A DNA stretch of 29,967 bases, taken from positions 1 to 29,967 of the forward strand of contig JAEYZJ010000328.1 of assembly GCA_023430705.1 (NCBI GenBank). Reading direction: 5' to 3'. Under the pieces are notes generated by a model. It did no database searches. It was not told the origin of the DNA and saw only the letters and a list, made by a program, of their open reading frames with translations. Shown one piece after another: positions 19,877 to 27,398 of this stretch; position 1 is the first letter of the stretch; the number at the start of each line of letters is the position of its first letter. The stretch comes from Pseudomonadota bacterium. Its GTDB lineage: Bacteria > Pseudomonadota > Alphaproteobacteria > Rhizobiales > Devosiaceae. Position numbers and translations under genes: made by a program.

Positions 19877-21241
19877 CTAGGCAACTTCTTTCTTGCTCTT
19901 GGCGTCAGCTTTGGCGCGCTCGACGCGGTTCCAGAAATCGGCATAGGTCGCCGAGTAGCCGGCACGGATATCATCATACGGCCGGCGCGTCAGCGCGCGG
20001 TCGCGCACCAGCTGTTCGCCCGAAACCCACATGTGCCGCAAGTCGCGGCCCGAACCGGAATAGACCAGCAGCGTCTCGGGGTCCGGCGTCTCGGAATAGC
20101 CGGCGCCGCTGAGGTCGAAGGCCACGATGTCGGCCGCCTTGCCGGGCTCGAGGCTGCCGATCTCGTGCTCGAGGCCGAGCGCCTTCGCGCCCTCGATGGT
20201 CGCCATGCGGATCAGGTCGCGGCTCGAAAGCGGCTGCGCCACCCCTTCGCGATGGCTGGCGACCAGACCCGCCACGCGCATCTCGGCTACCATGTCGTAG
20301 GAATTGTTGGCGGCAACGTTGTCGGTGCCGAGCGCCACCGTCACCCCTGCGGCCCTCAGTTCGACAGCGGGGCAGATGCCCTTGCGCCCCGAGCGCAGCC
20401 CGGCCGTCGCGTTGTACGAGACCGAGGCGTGCGGGGCCCGCGCGAACACCGCGATGTCCTCGGGACTGAGGTCGAGGCAGTGCCCGGCGTGGATGCGGCC
20501 GTTGAAGAAGCCGATCTTTTCAAGCGCCACGGCGGCGGTGGTGCCGTAGCGGCGCTGCGTTTCCTCGTTGTCCTCGGGGCCGCAGGCCATGTGCAGGTGG
20601 AGGCCCACGCCATGGCGGTTGGCGACCTCGACCTCGGCAACGAGCAGGTCCTCGGTATTGTCGACATAGGGCGCGTGCGGTCCGAACCAGGGAATGACCC
20701 GGCCATCGGCCGAACGCTGCTGTTCGAGGAACGCCGTGGCCCTGGCGAGTTCCTCCTCGCCGCGTTCCCTGTCGCCCAGCTGCACGATGCCGTAGGCGAT
20801 CACGGCGCGCAGCCCTGCCGCCTTCACGGCCTCGGCGATCTCCTCGGCGAAAAAGTACTGGTCGCAGAAGGTGGTAGTGCCCGAGAGCGCCATCTCGGCG
20901 CAGCTCAGCGCCACCGCCGGCCCGATATCGGAGGAGACCAGCGACAGCTCCGGCTCGCGGATCGAGTTGTACCAGCCCTCCATGGTGAGCAGGCTCTGGC
21001 CTTCGGACCGGCCGCGGAACAGCACCATGGCGGAATGGGTGTGCGCGTTGACGAGCCCCGGCATCACGAGGTGTCCGGGCAGCGCGAAGGCCTCGTCGAA
21101 ATCCGACGGATCGGGCGTGCCGTCATTGGGTCCGATAGCGCTGATCCTGCCGTCCCGGATGGCGACATAGCCGCCCTCGAACACGGTGTTCTCAGCGTCC
21201 ACGGAAAGAACGGTGGCTCCGTGGATAAGCGTGGAACCCAT
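19877..21241 (-). CDS. amidohydrolase, TrzA/SsnA/MTA-SAH deaminase-like
   Basis: This 454-residue metal-dependent hydrolase belongs to the branch of the amidohydrolase superfamily that holds guanine, cytosine, S-adenosylhomocysteine and s-triazine deaminases. The metal ligands are visible: H67 and H69 (NAHTHS), H217 in the GLHLHMACGPEDNEE region, H254 (HAGHC) and D307 (LGTDN). HAPY at 189-192 and LGTDNVAANNSYDM at 304-317 resemble the MTA/SAH deaminase group. In this setting an aminated nucleobase or nucleoside substrate is likely, but the exact one is unknown. The ATG follows a strong GGAGGT ribosome site. It is the first gene of the minus-strand operon, preceded by a TTGACA promoter and a LacI-type operator. 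Confidence 0.9.
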   Translation of the reverse strand: MGSTLIHGATVLSVDAENTVFEGGYVAIRDGRISAIGPNDGTPDPSDFDEAFALPGHLVMPGLVNAHTHSAMVLFRGRSEGQSLLTMEGWYNSIREPELSLVSSDIGPAVALSCAEMALSGTTTFCDQYFFAEEIAEAVKAAGLRAVIAYGIVQLGDRERGEEELARATAFLEQQRSADGRVIPWFGPHAPYVDNTEDLLVAEVEVANRHGVGLHLHMACGPEDNEETQRRYGTTAAVALEKIGFFNGRIHAGHCLDLSPEDIAVFARAPHASVSYNATAGLRSGRKGICPAVELRAAGVTVALGTDNVAANNSYDMVAEMRVAGLVASHREGVAQPLSSRDLIRMATIEGAKALGLEHEIGSLEPGKAADIVAFDLSGAGYSETPDPETLLVYSGSGRDLRHMWVSGEQLVRDRALTRRPYDDIRAGYSATYADFWNRVERAKADAKSKKEVA

Positions 21242-21255
21242 TTGACCTCCATCCG

Positions 21256-21269
21256 GTAAACCGGTTTAC
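21256..21269. promoter_or_regulatory. LacI-type operator between divergent operons
   Basis: GTAAACCGGTTTAC is a perfect 14-bp palindrome with a central CG, the form expected for LacI-family operators. It lies 15 bp from the amidohydrolase start and overlaps the probable transcription start of that operon. It also overlaps a possible plus-strand promoter (TTGACC at 21242-21247, 17 bases, TTTACA at 21265-21270). One bound repressor could thus control both directions. The likely binder is the LacI-family protein at 25022-26038. Confidence 0.8.
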
Positions 21270-21275
21270 ATGGCG

Positions 21276-21305
21276 AGCTAACGACGAAATTCGCGAGCTT
21301 GTCAA
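21276..21305 (-). promoter_or_regulatory. promoter of the amidohydrolase-ABC transporter operon
   Basis: On the minus strand TTGACA (21305-21300) is a perfect -35 element, followed after 18 bases by TTAGCT (21281-21276) as the -10. Transcription would start near 21269, at the edge of the palindromic operator, the classical position for repression. Confidence 0.55.
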
Positions 21306-21325
21306 ATGCAATCGAGGACCTCCCG

Positions 21326-22282
21326 GTGAGCCGAAACCCGTTCGTCGCCGACGCTGACATCCGCCTCCGGCATGAGCGCCTTGCCGCTTCTTCAGGCGCG
21401 GAAATCCGGGAAGAAATTGCTGTTCTGCTGTCGGGACGAAAGGCCGCCCTCGGGGACAACTCGGGGTGCGTCCTGCCCAGGCGGGAGGCAGAGGCGCTGA
21501 TGGCGCGCCATGAAGTCGCAGCTGTGGAAGACCTCATGCTGCTGGCCCTCGGCGTCGCCCGCGACGTCGCCCGGCCGCCGGTTTCGAACTTCCATGTCGG
21601 CGTGGTCGGGCTCGAGCGCGAGACCGGCAACCTGGTCTTTGGCGGCAATGTCGAGTTCCCGCGCACCCATCTGGGCTACACCATCCATGGCGAGGGCTTC
21701 GTGTTCACCCGCGCCGCCTCGCGCGGCACCACGCTCTCGACCATCGCCATCGACGAGGCGCATCCCTGTGCCCATTGCCGGCAGTACCTCAGCGAGTTCC
21801 GCGCGACGTGCGACCTGCTGCTCATCGATCCCCTGGGGCATCGGCTGACCATGGCCGACCTCTATCCCTGGCCCTTCGACCCGAACTACCTCGGCGACGA
21901 CGGCTACGTGCCCGGAACTGTCGACCCCGCACTGGAGCTGGGAGAGCATGACCTGCCCGAGTTGATCGCCGGGCGGCTGCTCCTCGCCGGCCGGCGCGCG
22001 CACGCTCCCTACAGCAGGTGCCCCGGCGCCGTGGTGCTGGCTCTCAACGACGGCAACATGGTCTCGGGCTTTGCCATCGAGAGCGTCGCCTTCAACCCCA
22101 CCATGGGCCCGTTGCAGGCCGCCATGATCGACCTCATCGCGCATGGCTACGAGGCCGCCGATATCGCCGAGGCGGCGCTGGGCACCCGGCGCGGCGGCGA
22201 CGTCGACTATTCTCTCAGCGTCACCGAACTGCTCGGCAAGCTCGCGCCGTCGGCGCCCTTGTCGGTCGTCGGGTGGGCCTGA
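21326..22282 (+). CDS. cdd: cytidine deaminase, dimeric two-domain type
   Basis: Cytidine deaminase converts cytidine and deoxycytidine to uridine and deoxyuridine. The 318 residues match the E. coli-type enzyme, with one active and one degenerate domain. SNFHVGV (87-93) aligns with E. coli SNFNVGA. The zinc site is H121, C148 and C151 (PCAHCRQ) with the catalytic glutamate E123. The usual HAE triplet reads HGE. The second domain keeps APYSRCPGAVVLAL and AFNPTMGPLQAA but lacks zinc ligands, as expected. I chose GTG at 21326, with GAGGA seven bases upstream; a TTG at 21299 would add nine residues and has a poor ribosome site. It is the first gene of the plus-strand arm, and its stop overlaps the next start by one base. 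Confidence 0.9.
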   Translation: MSRNPFVADADIRLRHERLAASSGAEIREEIAVLLSGRKAALGDNSGCVLPRREAEALMARHEVAAVEDLMLLALGVARDVARPPVSNFHVGVVGLERETGNLVFGGNVEFPRTHLGYTIHGEGFVFTRAASRGTTLSTIAIDEAHPCAHCRQYLSEFRATCDLLLIDPLGHRLTMADLYPWPFDPNYLGDDGYVPGTVDPALELGEHDLPELIAGRLLLAGRRAHAPYSRCPGAVVLALNDGNMVSGFAIESVAFNPTMGPLQAAMIDLIAHGYEAADIAEAALGTRRGGDVDYSLSVTELLGKLAPSAPLSVVGWA

Positions 22283-23013
22283 TGCTCGACGCCGCCCGCG
22301 CCAGCTGGGAAGATGTTTCGGCCGCCATCGGTCGCGGCCTCGTCGCGGTTCAGCCCGTCGGCGCGGTGGAGCAGCACGGAGCGCATCTGCCGCTCCTCAC
22401 CGACACGGTGATGGCCACCGGCGTCGCGCGCCGCATCGCCGAAGGCTGCGACGGCCTGCTGCTGCCCGCCATCGCCTATGGCGATGCCTGGACCGCTGAA
22501 GGCTGGGCCGGCACGCTGTCGCTCTCGCCCGATACCCTGCGCGCCACGGTGCTCGACATCGGCCGCGGCCTGCAGCGCATGGGCGTGCGCGGGCTCGTCA
22601 CCGTCAACGGCCACTTCGGCAACCGCGAGCCCATCAGCCTCGCGGCGCGTGCCTTGTCCGAGACGGGGTTTCCCGTCCTCCATCTCGACTATCCCGGGCT
22701 CGAGCGGCTGGCCGCGGAAGTGATGGAGTCAAAGCCCGCCGGCCCCGGCTTCTACCATGCCGACGAAGTCGAAACCTCGATCATGCTGGCGCTGGCGCCC
22801 CAGACGGTGCGGATGGAACTGGCGCAGCCCGAGTATCCCGAGTTCCCCGAACTCTTCGGCTCCGAGCCCGTGCCCCTCAACACCTTCAACGCCTCCGGCG
22901 TCTTCGGCGACCCGCGCCCGGCCACAGCCGAAAAGGGCGAGGCAATGATCGCCGGCATCGCGGCGGAGAGCCTGCGGCTGATCGAGTTGTGGCGGAGCAA
23001 GCACGCCATATGA
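22282..23013 (+). CDS. creatininase-family metal-dependent amide hydrolase
   Basis: The creatininase family hydrolyses cyclic amides or formamides: creatininase itself, the ArfB deformylase of riboflavin/F420 synthesis and MftE are members. The 243 residues show the metal-binding stretch VQPVGAVEQHGAHLPLLTD with E30, H32 and D41, then NGHFGN (109-114) and HADEVETS (159-166). True creatininase has a glutamate in the NGHxEN motif; here it is glycine, as in the ArfB-like members (from memory). A role in opening a nucleobase-derived ring or a similar amide is inferred from context. The ATG overlaps the cdd stop (TGATG); a GTG nine bases earlier is also in frame. Confidence 0.85.
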   Translation: MLDAARASWEDVSAAIGRGLVAVQPVGAVEQHGAHLPLLTDTVMATGVARRIAEGCDGLLLPAIAYGDAWTAEGWAGTLSLSPDTLRATVLDIGRGLQRMGVRGLVTVNGHFGNREPISLAARALSETGFPVLHLDYPGLERLAAEVMESKPAGPGFYHADEVETSIMLALAPQTVRMELAQPEYPEFPELFGSEPVPLNTFNASGVFGDPRPATAEKGEAMIAGIAAESLRLIELWRSKHAI

Positions 23014-23027
23014 GCTCCGCCCTCAGT

Positions 23028-23062
23028 TGCGACCTCATGGCCGGGACAAGGCCCGGTGTGAG
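23028..23062. repeat. degenerate palindromic repeat-like element
   Basis: CTCATGGCCGGGACAAG is followed by GCCCGGTGTGAGG: CCGGG pairs with CCCGG, and the flanking CTCA pairs with TGAG. It is similar in form to the element at 14136, with an ACAAG core and a GTGAGG edge, so it may be a second member of a dispersed family. It lies in the 57-bp gap before the adenine deaminase-like gene. Confidence 0.4.
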
Positions 23063-23070
23063 GGACAAGA

Positions 23071-24954
23071 GTGAGTATCGTGGCTGTGGCTGTTGATCCG
23101 CTTCCCGACGACCTGATCCTCGAGGCGCGCGACGAGGTGAAGATCCGGCAGGACCTGCTGCTGGTGGCGCTCGGCAAGCGCCCGGCCGATCGCATCCTGC
23201 GCGTCGGGCGGCTGCTCGACGTGCATTCGCGCACCTGGCTCGAGGACCAGGAGATCGTCATCCGCGGCCGCCGCATCGCCTGGGTCGGTCCCGCCGGTGA
23301 CTATGCCGGCGAGGCGGCCGAGCGGCTGCACGAGCCGAACCTTTCCGCCGTCCCCGGCTTCGGCGAGGTGCACAAGCATATCGAAAGCTCGCACCTCACC
23401 CCCGAGTGGGAAGCGGCCCTCGTCCTCCCCCGCGGCAACACCTGGACCTGCGAGGCGAGCCACGAGTTCTCCAACGTCGACGGCGCGAACAATCTCGAGT
23501 TCTGGCTGACGGCGCGCCAGGCCGGCTCGCGGCTCAAGATCTTCCCGCAGCCCGGCTCGGCCGTGCCGCCGACGGCCTACGAATGGGGCGGCGGCCACTT
23601 CGGCCGCGACGAGCAGCAGGCCTTCATGCGCCACCCCATGGTGACGGGTCTCGACGAGGTCATGGACTGGCCGGCGCTCTGGAACCCCGAGAACCCATCG
23701 CACCAGCGGTTGTGGGGCATGATCGAGGCCACCTTCGCCGCCCGGGGCGTCGTCGAGGGCCATGCGGCAGGGCTCCGTTCGCTGCCCGAAATCAACGCCT
23801 TCGCCGCTGCCGGCCTTGCCTCCGACCACGAGATGGCGACCGCCGACGAGGCCTGGGAGAAGCTTCGCCGCGGACTCTTCATCGAGATCCGCATCCACAC
23901 CATGCCCGAGATCATCGGCGGCCTCCTCGCGCGCGGCCTCGCCGACTGGAGCCAGGTGGCCTTCGCCACCGACGATCGCAGCGCCCCGCTCACGCTCGAG
24001 ATCGGCGCGACCGACCACAACGTTCGCACCGCCATCGCCGCGGGGCTCGCCCCCGAGATCGCCATCCAGTGCGTCACCATCAACCCTGCGCGCCACATGC
24101 GGCTCACCCCGCATGTCGGCTCGATCTCACCGGGACGCTATGCCGACATGGTGTTGCTCGAGGACGTGCCGAGCCTGTCGATCGCGAGGGTCTGGGCCGA
24201 CGGCGAGCAGGTCTCCGAGGGCAATCGGTTCACCGGCACGGTGCCGCGGATCCGCTGGCCCGACTGGGCGACCCGCACGGTCAACATCCGGCGCGACCTC
24301 ACGGCGGCCGACTTCGCCATCAAGGCGGCACCCGGCCGGGACGTCATGAACGCAGCGGTCCTCCGCCCCTTCCACTGGCATCCCGAGTTCCTCACCGTCG
24401 AGTTGCCGGTCGAGGCGGGCGAAGTGCAGCGCCTCCCGGCCCAGAACATCACCAAGTTCGCCATCGTCGACCGCTTCTCCGGCGAGGGAAAGGTGTCGCG
24501 GATGTTCTGGCGCGGCACCGGCCCGCGCGATCCCGACACCGCGCTCGCCTGCTCGGTGGCCCACGACAAGCACAATATCTGGACCTGCGGCTCCTCGGAC
24601 GCGGCCATGGCGCTTGCCGTGAACCGGTTGCGCGAGCAGCAGGGCGGCTGGGTCCTCGTGCATCGCGGCGAAGTCACGGCCAGTGTGCGCTTCGAGGTCG
24701 GAGGCCTGATGTCCCAGCGCCCGGCCGAGGCTCTTGCCGCCGACATGGCCGCGCTCCGCGAGGCCGCCGCGAACGTCGACTGGATGTACGAGCCGAGCTG
24801 GCATCCGCGCTGGCATCCCGGATTTCCCGAGCGGCTGATGTTCGCTACGCTCACCTGTGCGCCGTGGCAGTGGGTGCTGGTGGCCCCGTCGCCGCTCGCC
24901 CCCGAGGGCCTCGTCAACGTCGTGACGGGCGAGACGCACCCCGTCGTGTGGTAG
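23071..24954 (+). CDS. adenine deaminase-like amidohydrolase
   Basis: Adenine deaminase (AdeC/Ade) turns adenine into hypoxanthine. The 627 residues follow the family layout. H101 and H103 sit in HKHIESSHLTP (E. coli: HVHIESSMMTP). Next come LPRGNTW, SHEFSNV (E. coli PHEIANV), EGHAAGL with H231, SDHE (251-254), TDDR (300-303) and the C-terminal domain motif AHDKHNI (497-503; usually HDSHN or HDCHN). All probable metal ligands are kept, but several flanking residues differ from E. coli Ade, so a related purine or another aminated ring is possible. The start is GTG with GAGGGA upstream. It ends the plus-strand arm begun by cdd. Confidence 0.85.
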   Translation: MSIVAVAVDPLPDDLILEARDEVKIRQDLLLVALGKRPADRILRVGRLLDVHSRTWLEDQEIVIRGRRIAWVGPAGDYAGEAAERLHEPNLSAVPGFGEVHKHIESSHLTPEWEAALVLPRGNTWTCEASHEFSNVDGANNLEFWLTARQAGSRLKIFPQPGSAVPPTAYEWGGGHFGRDEQQAFMRHPMVTGLDEVMDWPALWNPENPSHQRLWGMIEATFAARGVVEGHAAGLRSLPEINAFAAAGLASDHEMATADEAWEKLRRGLFIEIRIHTMPEIIGGLLARGLADWSQVAFATDDRSAPLTLEIGATDHNVRTAIAAGLAPEIAIQCVTINPARHMRLTPHVGSISPGRYADMVLLEDVPSLSIARVWADGEQVSEGNRFTGTVPRIRWPDWATRTVNIRRDLTAADFAIKAAPGRDVMNAAVLRPFHWHPEFLTVELPVEAGEVQRLPAQNITKFAIVDRFSGEGKVSRMFWRGTGPRDPDTALACSVAHDKHNIWTCGSSDAAMALAVNRLREQQGGWVLVHRGEVTASVRFEVGGLMSQRPAEALAADMAALREAAANVDWMYEPSWHPRWHPGFPERLMFATLTCAPWQWVLVAPSPLAPEGLVNVVTGETHPVVW

Positions 24955-24957
24955 TCA

Positions 24958-24970
24958 TGAAACCGCTTTA
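24958..24970. promoter_or_regulatory. LacI-type operator-like site 1 before lacI gene
   Basis: TGAAACCGCTTTA is an imperfect palindrome with a central CG. It shares the AAA-S-CG-S-TTT pattern with the perfect site at 21256-21269. It lies right after the stop of the adenine deaminase-like gene and one base before a second site, suggesting autoregulation. Confidence 0.55.
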
Positions 24971-24971
24971 C

Positions 24972-24984
24972 TAAAGCGCTTTCA
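24972..24984. promoter_or_regulatory. LacI-type operator-like site 2 before lacI gene
   Basis: TAAAGCGCTTTCA contains the perfect palindrome AAAGCGCTTT with the central CG typical of LacI-family sites. It is 37 bp before the lacI start and in tandem with site 1. Confidence 0.65.
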
Positions 24985-25021
24985 TTGTCCAGTCTCGACA
25001 GTGGAGGGAGAGGGGGAGCCA

Positions 25022-26038
25022 ATGGCGACTATACACGATGTGGCGCAGGAGGCGGGAGTTTCGCCCACCACGGTGTCGCGCTACCTGAACCACCGGATCG
25101 AACTGCCGTCGACGACCTCGGGGCGCATCGACGCGGCGATCAGGAAGCTGGACTACCGGCCCAACCTCATGGCCAAGCGCCTCTCCACCGGCAAGACCGA
25201 GGCCGTCGGCCTCGTGACGCCCGAAATCCGCGAACCGTTCTTTGCCGAACTCGCCTCGGCCTTCGAGGACGAGGCGGACCGGCACGGCTACACCGTGTTC
25301 ATGAGTTCGACCCGCTCCAACCGTGAGCGCGAGGTCGCCTCGCTCGAGCGCCTGCAGGATGGCCATGTCGATGGCCTGCTGATGATGACCAACACCCCCG
25401 ACGACGGCACGCTCGCGGCCCTGATCGGCAAGCGCCGCAACGTCGTCATCGTCGACGAGGACATTCCCGGCGTCGCGGTGCCGCGGCTGTTCGTCGAGAA
25501 CACCGAAGGCGCCTACCAGGCGACCCGGCACCTGATCGAGGCGGGGCACCGGCGCATCGCCTATCTCGGCGGGCCGCATGGCCTCCTCACCGTGACCGAG
25601 CGCCGCGAGGGCTTCCTCATGGCGATGAACGAGGCCGGCATCCAGGTCCGCCCCGAATATGTCGCGATGGGCAGCTTTGCGCCCGAACTGGCCCGCGCCG
25701 CCACCGCGGCGTTCCTCGCGCTGCCCCTGCCGCCCACGGCGATCTTCGCCTCCTCCGACTATCTCGCCATCGGCGCGGTGATGGGCCTGCGCGATGCCAG
25801 TGTCAGCGTGCCCGACGACGTGTCGCTGGTCGGCTTCGACGACATGTCCTTCGGCGCCCTCCTGGCGCCGCCGCTGACCGCCATCCGGCAGCCGGTCGAA
25901 CAGCTCGGGCGGCAGGGCTTCATGTCGCTCCTGGCGCTTCTCAACGGCGACGAGCCGCCGCTGCTGACGCGGCTGCCCGTCGAGCTCATCCGCCGCGCCT
26001 CCGTCGCGGCCCCCACCACCAAGGATTTCAGAACTTGA
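25022..26038 (+). CDS. LacI-family transcriptional regulator
   Basis: This 338-residue repressor has the family helix-turn-helix at 3-22 (TIHDVAQEAGVSPTTVSRYL) and the hinge region around YRPNLMAKRLSTGKT (45-59). A periplasmic-binding-protein-like sensor domain (AVGLVTPEIREPFFAELA onward) follows. The late SDYLAIGAVMGL, VSLVGFDDMSFG and LTAIRQPVEQLG motifs are typical. The ATG at 25022 follows a very purine-rich ribosome site (GAGAGGGGGAG); the open frame begins seven codons earlier but without that support. Its gene lies between two catabolic gene groups and behind two operator-like sites. A nucleoside, base or sugar derived from nucleosides is the expected effector (inference). The stop overlaps the next start. 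Confidence 0.95.
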   Translation: MATIHDVAQEAGVSPTTVSRYLNHRIELPSTTSGRIDAAIRKLDYRPNLMAKRLSTGKTEAVGLVTPEIREPFFAELASAFEDEADRHGYTVFMSSTRSNREREVASLERLQDGHVDGLLMMTNTPDDGTLAALIGKRRNVVIVDEDIPGVAVPRLFVENTEGAYQATRHLIEAGHRRIAYLGGPHGLLTVTERREGFLMAMNEAGIQVRPEYVAMGSFAPELARAATAAFLALPLPPTAIFASSDYLAIGAVMGLRDASVSVPDDVSLVGFDDMSFGALLAPPLTAIRQPVEQLGRQGFMSLLALLNGDEPPLLTRLPVELIRRASVAAPTTKDFRT

Positions 26039-26784
26039 GCAAGAAGGTCCTGATCGCAGGCGAGTCCTGGGTCACCCACTCGATCCACACCAAGGGTTTC
26101 GACAGCTTCACCACCACCGAGTACAACGAGGGCGTGCGCTGGCTGCGCGCCGCGCTGGAACAGGGCGGCTGGGACGTGACGTTCCTGCCCAACCATCTCG
26201 CCGCACGCGACTTCCCGCAGACTGCCGAGGCGCTGGCCGCCTATGACGTCGTGATGCTCTCCGACATCGGCGCCAATACCCTGCTGCTGCATCCCGATAC
26301 GTTCGTCCGTTCGGTGCCGCTGCCCAATCGCCTCGTCTCCATCCGCGACTACGTGCTCGCCGGTGGCGGCCTCGTGATGATCGGCGGCTACCTCACCTTC
26401 CAGGGCATCGACGCCAAGGGCCAGTACGCGGGCTCGCCCGTCGAGGACGTGTTGCCGGTGACCCTGTCCCGCCACGACGATCGCAAGGAAGCGCCGCAGG
26501 GAATCGTCGCCCGCGTCGGCGACAGCGGCCATCCGATCACCGCCGGCATTGCCGGCGAGTGGCCGGCGCTGCTGGGCTACAACGCGGTGTCGCCGCGCCC
26601 CGATGCAGAGGTTCTGGTGAGCGTCGGCGACGATCCGCTGATCGCCGTGGGTGCGTTCGGCAAGGGCCGCTCGGCGGTCTTCACCTCCGACTGCGGCCCG
26701 CACTGGGCTCCGCCGCCCTTCGTCGACTGGGCCGGCTACGCGCCGCTCTGGAACAACATCGCCAACTGGGTGGGCCGCAAATGA
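26035..26784 (+). CDS. glutamine amidotransferase-like protein (DUF1355/GATase1_like)
   Basis: The 249-residue protein matches, from memory, the family called putative glutamine amidotransferase (DUF1355, GATase1_like). Its start VLIAGESWVTHSIHTKGFDSFTTTEYNEG and the SDIGANTLLL and GGGLVMIGGYLTFQG segments are characteristic. It has the alternating strand-helix pattern of a Rossmann-like class I amidotransferase fold. The only cysteine is near the C-terminus (SDCGPHW), so the normal catalytic cysteine is absent and glutaminase activity is unlikely. No signal peptide is seen. The start is TTG, overlapping the lacI stop, with AAGGA nine bases upstream. It overlaps the following gene by four bases (ATGA), so lacI and these two genes look like one transcript. 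Confidence 0.85.
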   Translation: MSKKVLIAGESWVTHSIHTKGFDSFTTTEYNEGVRWLRAALEQGGWDVTFLPNHLAARDFPQTAEALAAYDVVMLSDIGANTLLLHPDTFVRSVPLPNRLVSIRDYVLAGGGLVMIGGYLTFQGIDAKGQYAGSPVEDVLPVTLSRHDDRKEAPQGIVARVGDSGHPITAGIAGEWPALLGYNAVSPRPDAEVLVSVGDDPLIAVGAFGKGRSAVFTSDCGPHWAPPPFVDWAGYAPLWNNIANWVGRK

Positions 26785-27374
26785 GCAGCGACGGCGTCAA
26801 GGTAAAGCAGCCCCCCGATCCGTGGCAGCGCACCACCACCGAGAGCGGTTTCCCGGCCGACGAGGTGATCTCCGCGCTGCAGAAATCCATCCGCCGCGGC
26901 CTCACCGAGAACGCCGTGCTGCTCGGCTGGGAGATGTTCATCACCTCTCCCGAGCTCGAGGAGAAGATGTGGGCCCGCCTGCAGGTCATCTCCGTCGAGG
27001 ACGTCGGCTACGGCAACCTCGATGCGCCGGTGCTGGTCGATACGCTCTACCGCATGCACCAGCGCTTCGCCCGCCCCGAGCACGACCGGTTCCTGTTTGC
27101 GGCGCACGCCATCCGCGTCATGGCCTCGGGCCGCAAGGACCGCACCACTGACGACATGGTCAACTGGGCCAGGCACGCCATGGCCTTCGGCGAGCGGAGG
27201 CCCGAAATTCCCGATTTCGCCGTCGACATGCACACCGGCCGCGGCGAGGCCATGGGGCGCGACTACCTTTACTTCATGACCGAAGCCAGCAAGGTATCGC
27301 CCGAGATCGAGAACAAGGACCAGACCTATCGCGACTGGATCCTTGCCGCATTGCAGGCGGGCAGGCTGACCTAG
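26781..27374 (+). CDS. small protein resembling the C-terminal domain of RarA/MgsA
   Basis: This is a 197-residue soluble protein. SALQKSIRRGLTENA (31-45) and RLQVISVEDVGYGNL (66-80) resemble the helical C-terminal region of the RarA/MgsA clamp-loader-like ATPase, where similar 'QKSIRG' and 'ASEDVG' motifs occur. It has no Walker motifs and no AAA+ domain, so it is not a truncated RarA that could hydrolyse ATP. The rest is mostly predicted helix with a conserved-looking HTGRGEAMGRDYLYFMTEAS segment near the end. I know of no function for the stand-alone form. It overlaps the DUF1355 gene by four bases and precedes the kinase gene by 24 bp, so it probably works in the same sugar/nucleoside pathway. 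Confidence 0.8.
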   Translation: MSSDGVKVKQPPDPWQRTTTESGFPADEVISALQKSIRRGLTENAVLLGWEMFITSPELEEKMWARLQVISVEDVGYGNLDAPVLVDTLYRMHQRFARPEHDRFLFAAHAIRVMASGRKDRTTDDMVNWARHAMAFGERRPEIPDFAVDMHTGRGEAMGRDYLYFMTEASKVSPEIENKDQTYRDWILAALQAGRLT

Positions 27375-27398
27375 CCTGCCTCCGGAGGAGAACACACC

